The position numbers and the translations under genes are program-made. The notes below the pieces were generated by a model. That model was not told where the DNA came from, made no database searches, and saw nothing but the letters and a program-made list of their open reading frames with translations. Shown one piece after another: positions 22,910-31,300 of a DNA stretch of 43,121 nucleotides (position 1 is the first letter of the stretch; the number at the start of each line of letters is the position of its first letter). Source of the stretch: Planctomyces sp. SH-PL62 (GTDB lineage: Bacteria > Planctomycetota > Planctomycetia > Planctomycetales > Planctomycetaceae); assembly GCA_945905295.1 (NCBI GenBank), contig CAMDPX010000037.1, forward strand, positions 1 to 43,121. Direction: 5' to 3'.

Positions 22910-23255
22910 CTACTCCGGCAACTCCGTCCCTTTGGTCTCCGGTGCCCACTTCAACAGCGCGATGCCAACCAGAAACAGCAGGCTCAGCAGCGAGGCCGCT
23001 TTCTGCAACGCGTCGCCTTCATCGTCGGCTTGTGTCCGCAGAGTGTCCTGACCCGGCACGTAACCGTTCGGCAACAGCACGTTGTTGAAGCCGGCTCGTT
23101 GCGGTCAGGACCAAGTCGCGGCAATGTTCCCAACTGCTGCGCAACCGCACGTCCGGGACGCCAAGGAATTCATATTCGTCCGCGCGCAGTGCGCTGAACC
23201 ACGAGACTTCAACGGCGGCGAGTCGTGGCGAACGAATCACGAGGTTTGAGTTCAT
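22910..23255 (-). pseudogene. Chimeric remnant: LLM-class monooxygenase start joined to MFS transporter end
   Basis: From the ATG at 23255 the minus strand reads MNSNLVIRSPRLAAVEVSWF and then DEYEFLGVPD and RSSWEHCRDLVLTA. I recognise this as the beginning of a luciferase-like (LLM, SsuD-type) flavin monooxygenase. Near 23105 the frame breaks; the continuation AGFNNVLLPNGYVPGQDTL, which such enzymes have next, is found one frame over (open 23104-22910). After about 20 residues that frame changes character to ALQKAASLLSLLFLVGIALL-KWAPETKGTELPE and stop, a typical last helix and PETKG end of a major-facilitator transporter. So the remnant has a frameshift plus a fusion of two gene ends, best explained by an internal deletion of two former neighbours. 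GGAG still precedes the ATG. Not expected to be functional. Confidence 0.72.
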
Positions 23256-23285
23256 CGAACAATCTCCGGCGATGACGATTCGGCG

Positions 23286-23359
23286 ATCCGCGTCCTCCGT
23301 GAAATCCGTGTTCCCGCTCAGTTCAGAGACGGAACACGGATGACGCGGATTTCACGGAT
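23286..23359. repeat. Modular inverted repeat (ATCCGYG units)
   Basis: 29-bp arms (23286-23314 and 23331-23359) built from the same short blocks (ATCCGCGTC, CCGTGAAATCCG, TCCGTGTTCC), but with two blocks exchanged in order between the arms, so pairing is only partial. It lies upstream of the chimeric pseudogene. Confidence 0.7.
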
Positions 23360-23484
23360 GGGCGAAAACCAGCAGGTGCTTGCCGCGGTTGATCCCCACT
23401 AGCCCGCCGGTCTTCGGATCGTGAGCGAGACACAGACATCGGCAGTTCGTCATCATCAAGGGACTACCGTTGTCGCGATCTGTC
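23360..23484 (-). other. Short open remnant without identifiable gene
   Basis: Minus-strand reading gives a short stretch CRCLCLAHDPKTGGLVGINR followed by GKHLLVFAHP and a stop inside the adjacent repeat. It looks protein-like but is too short to place and has no start context; it may be a further decayed gene end. Otherwise nothing seen here. Confidence 0.3.
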
Positions 23485-23588
23485 CGGCTGATGGCCGTTG
23501 GCTGAAAGCTGATGGCTGGGATCACAAAATCCTCGGACCTCGTTGTCGGGATGACAGCCATCAGCTTTCGGCCAACAGCCGTCAGCCG
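23485..23588. repeat. Long modular inverted repeat (GCTGATGGC units), copy 1
   Basis: Arms of about 33 bases: GGCTGATGGCCGTTGGCTGA-AAGCTGATGGCTG and its near complement in front of 23588, with about 36 bases between them. The stop codon of the SMP-30-like gene (23582-23584) lies in one arm. Its blocks recur in the repeat at 25257-25369. Confidence 0.85.
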
Positions 23589-24616
23589 GGCATGACAGGC
23601 GACTTTGGCCCGGGCTGTTTCGTCCGCACGCTCAGCAACCAGTCGCCGCAGGTGATGAACAGTGTCCGGCGATCGTCACCACCGAACGTGCAATTCGTCA
23701 GCGTGTCGGTTGGCGTCGCGAGGTACGCCAACAGTTTTCCGTTTGGCGCGAGAACATGTATCCCCGGCTTCGTATCGAGCGTTTCGGAAGTGCCGCGTGT
23801 CTTGTGCAAACCGGCCGCGACATAAAGGTTGCCCTCCGCATCGACGCACAAGCCGTCGCCCCCTCGGCCGGGGGAGAAGTCGATGATCCGCCGCGTGTTC
23901 GTGGCCGTGCCGTCCGCTTTCAAGTCGTAGGCGAAGAGGCAGCGATTACGGTTCTCTCGCCCATCCGATTCGATCAGATACAGCGTGCGGCCATCGGGCG
24001 AGACTTCGACACCGTTGGGCATGTGGATGTCCGGCTCATGGAGGACTCGCGCGACCTTGCCGTCGGAGTCGATGCGATAGACCGAGCTCACGTTCAGCTT
24101 CTTGTCGTCCGTGTTTGGCAACCGCGATGTGAAGTAGATCCGCCCTTTCGCGTCGATCGTCAAATCGTTCGGCGCGCCGAGCGGATGGCCGTTGAACTGA
24201 TCGACCAGGACGGTGATCTCGCCCGTCTTCAAATCGGTGCGAGTCACTCGGCCAGACTTCCCTTCGCACGCCAGCAAGCTGCCGGAGTGATCGAAGAGCA
24301 ACCCGTTCGCCTCGCCGCTGTTCTCGCGATAGGTCGAGAGTTCGCGCGACTTCGGATTCCAAATCAGAATCTTCGCGCCGTAGGCATTCGTGAAGAAGAC
24401 TCGTCCATCGGGTGCGACGGCCGGACCTTCGGTGAAGACCTTTTGATCGACGATCTTCGTTTCTTCTCTCAGCGGACCTGCGAAGAAGTCGTCCGATTTC
24501 AAGCCGGCGTAAAGCTCCGAGATGCCGGCCGCTCGCGCGGACACGGCGAACAGCGTCATACCGGCAGCAGCGTTCGCTGCGAGAAACTCGCGCCGAGTGA
24601 CCGATCGAGATTTCAT
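23582..24616 (-). CDS. Tat-exported SMP-30/gluconolactonase-like protein
   Basis: A 344-aa six-bladed beta-propeller of the SMP-30/gluconolaconase/LRE-like family, whose members hydrolyse sugar lactones with one divalent metal. A twin-arginine signal (VTRREFLAANAAAG) opens it. Family segments: EGPAVAPDGRVFFTNAYG, GEANGLLFDHSGSLLACE, GAPNDLTIDAKGRIYFTS, HMPNGVEVSPDGRTLYLIES, RGGDGLCVDAEGNLYVAAGL and TNCTFGGDDRRTLFITCG. The Glu, the two Asn and the Asp that bind metal in the family have counterparts in EGP, PND, PNG and GDG. The start at 24616 is set by GAGGAGG 6 bases upstream; the open frame to 24697 is repeat DNA. Located next to a DinB-like gene on the same strand but separated by a REP pair. 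Confidence 0.87.
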   Translation of the reverse strand: MKSRSVTRREFLAANAAAGMTLFAVSARAAGISELYAGLKSDDFFAGPLREETKIVDQKVFTEGPAVAPDGRVFFTNAYGAKILIWNPKSRELSTYRENSGEANGLLFDHSGSLLACEGKSGRVTRTDLKTGEITVLVDQFNGHPLGAPNDLTIDAKGRIYFTSRLPNTDDKKLNVSSVYRIDSDGKVARVLHEPDIHMPNGVEVSPDGRTLYLIESDGRENRNRCLFAYDLKADGTATNTRRIIDFSPGRGGDGLCVDAEGNLYVAAGLHKTRGTSETLDTKPGIHVLAPNGKLLAYLATPTDTLTNCTFGGDDRRTLFITCGDWLLSVRTKQPGPKSPVMPG

Positions 24617-24648
24617 CGGGATCCTCCTCAAATTCAGCCGCGACACAA

Positions 24649-24728
24649 GTAGGTTGGGACTCCGTCCCGACCAGCCGATGGTTGAGACAATTCGCAAGTC
24701 GATTGGTCGGGACGGAGTCCCAACCTAC
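24649..24728. repeat. GTAG-headed REP pair (GGGACTCCGTCCC family), intergenic copy
   Basis: GTAGGTTGGGACTCCGTCCC at 24649 and its exact complement ending at 24728, about 32 bases between arms. The inner hairpin is GGGAC-TCC-GTCCC. Two related elements lie inside the giant gene at 29395-29464 and 30176-30250. Confidence 0.93.
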
Positions 24729-24734
24729 GGAAAG

Positions 24735-25223
24735 TCAGATCACCACCGGCTTGCCGAGCACTCGGCGCGCGGCGGCGATTTGCCCCGAGTGCATCGTCAC
24801 ATGGCCGGCCAGCAAGTTGAACACCAGGCCGACGGTCGGGCACATCTTGAAATCGGGCGGGCCAGGCTTGTCGAGGTCGGCGTCCGGCAGCGCATCGAGC
24901 GCGGCCTTCGATGCCGCACGCTGCAGGTCAAACAGTTCGAGATACTGCCCCTTCGTCAGAAACTTCGCCGGATCATCGCAGCGAGTCGATTCCTTGCCGT
25001 GCTGCTCCGCGAAGCCGGCCGGCAAGGACGCTCCCGCGCCGGGGCAGACCATCTCCAGCAATTGCTTCTCTGAATTGATCAGATGCCCGATTTGCCAAGC
25101 GAGATGATTGCTCCCCACCGTCGGCCGAGTCATCAAATCCGCATCGGACAAATCACCGAGGTACGTCTTCAGAACGTAGTCCCCCAAATCCATCTGAGCC
25201 TTCAAAACATCTTTCGCATTCAT
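24735..25223 (-). CDS. DinB-family metalloprotein
   Basis: A 162-aa four-helix-bundle protein of the DinB/YfiT group. The three metal-binding His are present: His47 (LAWQIGHLINSE), His141 and His145 (GHVTMHSGQI). Members include thiol transferases (bacillithiol or mycothiol S-transferases) and proteins of unknown role; the reaction here cannot be read. AAGGAACGCC before the ATG is a good ribosome-binding site. No signal peptide, so cytoplasmic. Flanked on both sides by inverted repeats and probably transcribed alone. Confidence 0.85.
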   Translation of the reverse strand: MNAKDVLKAQMDLGDYVLKTYLGDLSDADLMTRPTVGSNHLAWQIGHLINSEKQLLEMVCPGAGASLPAGFAEQHGKESTRCDDPAKFLTKGQYLELFDLQRAASKAALDALPDADLDKPGPPDFKMCPTVGLVFNLLAGHVTMHSGQIAAARRVLGKPVVI

Positions 25224-25256
25224 GGCGTTCCTTTTCTTCTTGCGAGCGTCCGTGTT

Positions 25257-25369
25257 TGGCCGTTGGCCGTCAGCCGAATGCCGATGGCCGTTATCCTTTT
25301 TCCCCGAGTGCTGGATGACTCAAAGAAAAGGATAACGGCCATCGGCTCACGGCTCACGGCATTCGGCCA
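25257..25369. repeat. Long modular inverted repeat (CCGATGGCC units), copy 2
   Basis: 44-bp arms (25257-25300 and 25326-25369). The inner 19 bases CGATGGCCGTTATCCTTTT pair perfectly; outer parts are built from GGCCG, GTTGGC, GAATGCC and GAGCC blocks in shuffled order. Related to 23485-23588. It lies between the stop of the giant gene and the DinB-like gene start. Confidence 0.88.
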
Positions 25370-25381
25370 GACAAATCTGGG

Positions 25382-28300
25382 CTACTGCTTTGGCGGGTTG
25401 GCCTCCTTCACGATCGCACCGTGCTCGTCGCTCATCACGAGCACCGAGAATTTTGCGACTGCGTCGAGGTCGTTGGTATTGAGGCTCGAATAATCGAAGC
25501 GGCCGCGGAGGTCGGTGTAGCCGTCTTTGTAGAACCGCGATGAGCCGTCAGGCCGCTGAGCGTAGACCTTCACATACGCCTTCGCGATTGGCTTGTTGGT
25601 GGTCGAGTGCGTGACCTTCACTTGGCCGTAGTTCTCGATGAGCTGCACGGTCAGCGAGTTCGAGTAGTACGCCTGCGTCTTCGTCTGGCCGCCGCCGGTG
25701 ATTTCGACGAGGACGTTCTTGTTGTGCAGATCCTTCGGCAGTTCGACCTTCTTCGACCCTTGAGTCGCTTCGGTCTTTTTCGTCCCTTCAGTCCCTTCCG
25801 GTCCACCACCCAGACCGCCGTTCGCCGCGACTTGCCGTTCGCGCAGCCCCACGGTGTCCACTCGGTTGGGTTGAATCATGCTGAACTGGCCGCGGAATTG
25901 TTGAACGAATGGGTTGCGGCTGAAGAGCAGCTCGACGTCCATCAGGTAGTAGCTGACTTTGACCTCGTCGAGGTTTTGGTGGTTGATCGTGAGCTGTTTC
26001 GCCTCGACAGTGAAATCGAAGTTCGGGTTGGTCGCGGCGAGCTGCGTCTGGTCTTGGTTGCGGTCGTCGGTGTCGATCTTCTTCGGGCCGGCTCCGTCGA
26101 TCTCGTCGAGCTGGGCCTTGATCGAGGCGAACGCATTTCGCCAGCGGTCCACCGGGTAGTCGGTGTATTTGGCGGCGATGGCTCGCGCGAGCTTCGGGTT
26201 GTCGGTGAAGAAATCGAGGTACGCCTGGAAGTAGTCGTATTGCAGCCGAGTCGGCAGCCGCTCCGGGTTCACGCGAGCGAACGTCGTCAGCGATTCTTCG
26301 ATGCGGTCCTGCAACAGCAGGTCGTAGGTCACGACCATCAGGTCATCGTCGGTCAGGCTGCGTTGGTACGAGAATTCGCGCAGAGAGCGGTGATATTGCT
26401 CGTTGAACTTCGCGTTGACGATCTGGCGTTGCTGGCCGAGTCGATGGGCTCGCGCGTTGACCAGCGGCTTGTAGTCGAGGTGCTCGTAAGTGCGACGCTC
26501 GACCGGGTTGATCGTCAGCAGCGTGCTGGCCAGCCGGCCGCCGCACTCGTTGACGAAGCCGTCTTGGTGTCGCAGGAATTCGTTGATCGGGGGGACTCGG
26601 TTGTGCAACAGGCCGTAGGACCAGAGCGTCATCTGGAAGGCGTGCCGGCTGCTCAGCAGCGAGATCGCCGCGTCGAAGAATTTCGGGTCGTGCATCCGCC
26701 ACGCCATCCGTTCGAGGTTCAGGCCGTGGACGTTGTGGTTGTTGAGGAACTTTAGGCAGTCGTCGGCCGAGGCGTATTGCGAGACGTAGTCCCAGCTCTC
26801 GGTGTCGATCTTGGTCGGTTTGTCGACGACGTTGAAGGTGCTCGGCGAGGCGAACGCGATCAGCTCGCCGTTCTTCGCGACGTGAATCGGGAAGTGCGGG
26901 AACTGGCCGGCGGCCGGGAAGTAGAAGAAGTAGTCCAGCGTCTGTGTGTGATACGGCTGCAGGTCCACATGCACGCTCTTGGTCGGCTGACCGTTGGCGA
27001 CGGGGATCGCTCCTTGCGGCACTTGCAGCAGCACGGTCAGTTTCTGCCGAGCGGAAGTCGGGTTCGTGACGACCACCTGGCAGCCATAGACGGTGTGAAT
27101 GACGAACTCATCGGCGACGTACTTGTCGATCTGCTCGCCGTTTTCCATGCGATGCCGGTCGCCGTGCCGGAAGAAATTCTGGCTGACGAGGATCGGCACC
27201 TTATCGGCGGCGGGCTGAGCGGCTTTGACCTCTTCATGGAAGACGATCATCGGGCTGCCGGCCGCGAGCGTCATCTGCGGACCATCGAATTTCGATTCAT
27301 GCTTCGCCGGCTCGAACGGCAGATCGAGCACCGCCAGCGCGAGCATCATCTCCGTGAAGTTGCGGCTCGCGTCCGCGATGTTCGTCGAGAGGAACGGTTT
27401 CGTCGGATCGTGCTGAGCGTAGTCGCGCCAGAACGAGTTGACCGTGATGAGTCCGGCGTGCTGCTCGGCGATGGCGAGGTGGTAGTAGTTGTTCTCCGCC
27501 CATTCCTTGGTCGGGTCCATCTTGCGGTAGAGCTGACGGACTTGGTCTATGAGGCGGTCGTGGTCGAAGAACTCCGCTTTGTCGTCAAGCTTCGCGCCAT
27601 CCATGTCCGCGACGGCGAGGTCGGGCCTGCCATTCTTGGTCGAGTCCTTCTTATCTGCTGCGGCTCCACCGCGCTTTCGGAACGCATCCTGCGGCTTGCC
27701 ATCGCGTTCGAGACCTCGCCGCAAACGATCGGTTCCGGCTTCTTCCTTGGCCTTCTCGCGAAGTCCGAGTTGCTGCTTGGCCGCCTTCTTGGCTTCGGCT
27801 TGTTCGCCCGCCATCCCACCCCCACCACCAAATCCTCCGAGTACTCGATTCGCCGGACGAGCCGCACCCGCGACCGGAGCCGGCGCATCGGCAAGGCGCT
27901 CGAACATCACTTCCGATTCCTTCAGTTGCCGTTCGAGATTCGATTTCAATCCGAGGCCGTCACTGGTCTCCAGCGAACTCCCCTTCGCTGCCGTGTCGAA
28001 CAGCAACAAGAACCGGTCGATGTTCGGCGGCTGCAACTTGAACAACTCGTCGATGTGCCGCGAGGTCTTCGGTCCCTCGCCGTTGATGTGCTGAGCGAGG
28101 AACACTCGCTCGGCCACGTTGAGCTGCCCGTGAGACCACGGTTGCAGGAACGGATCCACCTTGTCGTCCAGCAGCCAGCGATCGAGGAATGTCTTGTCCT
28201 TCTTGTTCGCGAGGTATGGCTTCACGACCGCATTGAAGAATTTGGGATCCTTCTTCGCGAGGAACACGTTGAGTTCATGGCAGGCGAACTTGGAATACTT

Positions 28301-31300
28301 TTCTCGCTGCTCTTCCGGCTTGAGCTTCGGCCAGTTGAGCAGGAACGAGAACTCGGCCAGCTTCGGATCGTGCGTCAGCGTCGTGAACAGCAGATAGACC
28401 CGCGCGAGACTGTCATACGCCTCGAACTTCGACGTGGCGATATCCGCCAACGTAAACGGCTGCCCGGCTCCGACGAGACTGATTCGCTTCTGCTGCGTGA
28501 AGTGCTTCTTCGGATCCAGCCCGTTCGCCAACCGCAAATCAATGAACGTCGACTTCGGTTCCTCAATCGCAACGCTCCGCCAAGTCGTGCTGAGCGGATC
28601 GCAGGCGACGACGTGCAGATGCTGATGCGCTCCCAGCAGATCACGCTTCAACACGATCTTGCCGTCCTTGTCCGGCAAAAGGTTCACGAACACCGACGAC
28701 GCTTCCGCGAGGAAGTCGAGATTTGCGAAGTCTCCACCGCGTGCAACCCCTGCCGCTTGTGACTCACCGCGCGCCATCGCGCTTGCTGGCGGCGGTCCCT
28801 TCGCTCCGAAATCATCGCCGACGGCCGCGATTTGCTCACCAGTCTCAGTCGAACGTAACACCCAGGGGTTCAGCAACAGCGACGGACGCTCCAGGGTGTT
28901 CCCCGGAAACTTCTTCGCGTACTTGCGGTCGATGATGTAACGATACTCGTCGCCGATGTTTCGTCCGGCCAGATACACCGACTCGGCCGGCGACGTGCGA
29001 ATCGCATACGGCTCGGCCTGCGTGATCCGAGCGAGATGATTCCCCGCCGGAAACGCCGGAGCAAACCGCGTCGCAAACAAATGCACGCGAGCAAACTTGT
29101 TCGCGTTGCTGAGCTGAATGACGAGATCCTTGTCATCCGCTTTGACACTCTCAACCTGCAACGCCTTGAGCGGTTTCGTCTCCAACTGCCGCACATTGCC
29201 GAGCACATACCCATGCTTCGTCTCTCCCGGAGCGATGCGAATCCGGACGTGCCGATTCAGCGACTTCAGCCACAGGTCGTAATCCCCTTCTTTCAACCCA
29301 CTGATCGTGATGAGTCCGTTCATGATCGTCAGGTTCTCGAAGCGATCAACGAGGAACGAATCGCCGCGCAGTTCGAGAAGGGAGAGCGCGGCGCGTAGGT
29401 TGGGACTCCGTCCCGACCCTTCCGCATCCTTCGCCAATACGGTCGGGACGGAGTCCCAACCTACGAACGGCAGCGTCAGCACTTCGCCGACTCGGCCGTG
29501 CAGCGATTGCGAATAGACATGCTCGTCCGGCCGAATCGGCCAAGCGTGCTGCGTCCCCTGCGGCCCGGTCGCCGTGATCGCGACGATGTCTTCCAACTGA
29601 CCGAGCGACACGCGACCAACCTTGTCCGACTTAAACGTGAAATGCACCGGGTCACGGAAGTCGCGATGTTTCAGAACGATTTGGATCGGCCGCGAAACCT
29701 TCGGCTCGCCCGTCTTGCCGAGCAGTTCCACAAAGTACCCAGCGCTGGTCCGGACCAAGTGCAGGTCTTCGATCTTGTCCGTCCGGTCGATCTCGTTGAA
29801 CGCGAACGATTCCTGAGCCGCCAGCGCGATCGTCTGATTCGTGCTGAGGACTTTGATTTGCCCGATCAACTGAAAACTCAGCGCCTGTGTCCGCGGCGGA
29901 ACGGAGAACTCGTGCGTCGATTCGCGGTCCTCGAACAACTTGAAATCCGGGATCTCGGTCGACGACGCAACGCCGTCGTGATCGGTCGAAACGATTTGCA
30001 GTTTGACCTGCTCAAGCAACTTCGAGCTGACCGGCGTCCCATTCAACGTGAGCTGCGGCCGAACGACAACGGTCGCCTTCTTGCGACTGAGCAACGATTC
30101 GCGATCGACGAAGATGCCAGCCGACAACGCGAACGCTTCCCCTTCATGCTGGAAGTAATCGAGACAGGCGTATTCGTAGGTTGGGATTCCATCCCGACCC
30201 TTCTTCGCGTCCTCGCCGCCCCGAGCGGTCGGGTTGGAAACCCAACCTACGAGGATCACCGGCTGCCTTCCCGGCTGATGTGTGAACGGCACAGCGATCT
30301 CGCCGTTCTTGTCGGCGACGTACTCATGCCCGCCCAACAGGATCTTCGCGTCATCGACTTTTTGATTCTTCTCATCCAGCACCGTGAAGACCTGCCCGGC
30401 CGGGACCGTCTTCGCCAGGAATTTCAGTTTCCCTTTGCGGATCAGCGCCCGGCTGCTCCGGCCGTTGCCGATGAAATCGACGACGTACACGCCCGGCTTC
30501 TTCAACTCCGGCAGTTCAAAGCGGCGACGGACGCGGCGAAACGACGTGTCGTTGTAGGTGTGCGTCGTCTCACGATTGGCGACCAGCCCGTCGAGATTTA
30601 CGTCGGTGTCCACCTCGCGGAGTTGCTCGCGATAGAAATTCTTCGTGTTGATCTCGAAGACCTTCACGATCAGGGTGCCGACATTCTTGACGTGCAGGTC
30701 CAGCGCGACTGGCTCATCGGCCGAGTACGTCGTGCGGTTTGTCGGATCGAATTCAATCTCGACCCGCTGCTTGAGTTGCTGGAAGAGTTCGGCAGGCAGC
30801 ATCGCCGCCCATTGCTCCGGCTCGCCGAGGCCATTGAGGATCTTCGTCTCGGCGAAGAGATGTTTCAGGTAGATGTCGTTGATGAACGGCTCGAACTCCT
30901 TCGGGTTCGGGGCGTCGAGCAAGAAATGTTGCAGGTAACTGCGAACGAGCGGCTCGTCATTCGCGATCGGCGGCAGCAACGATCCGGGCCGCAGGTCGAT
31001 CCCGACGTTAGCGGGGAATTGCTTCAGCGCCGGCGATTCGGCCATCGCTTTCGACAAGTATCCGACCGGCCGAGGCAGTTGCAGATACGCGAGGAAGCGA
31101 TCTTTATCGAGCTTGCCCAGCGACCGATCGAGCCACAACCGGTGATACAGCGTCTGCGCCTTGAGCGCGTTCTGCACCGGCGGCAGTTTCGCATTGAACG
31201 CGATCAGCCGATCGAGATACGCGGCCATCGCCTTCGAATCGTGCTGCCAGTCCTCATCCGGCCCCGGCTGCAACTTGATGAGCGACGCGACCACCCAATG

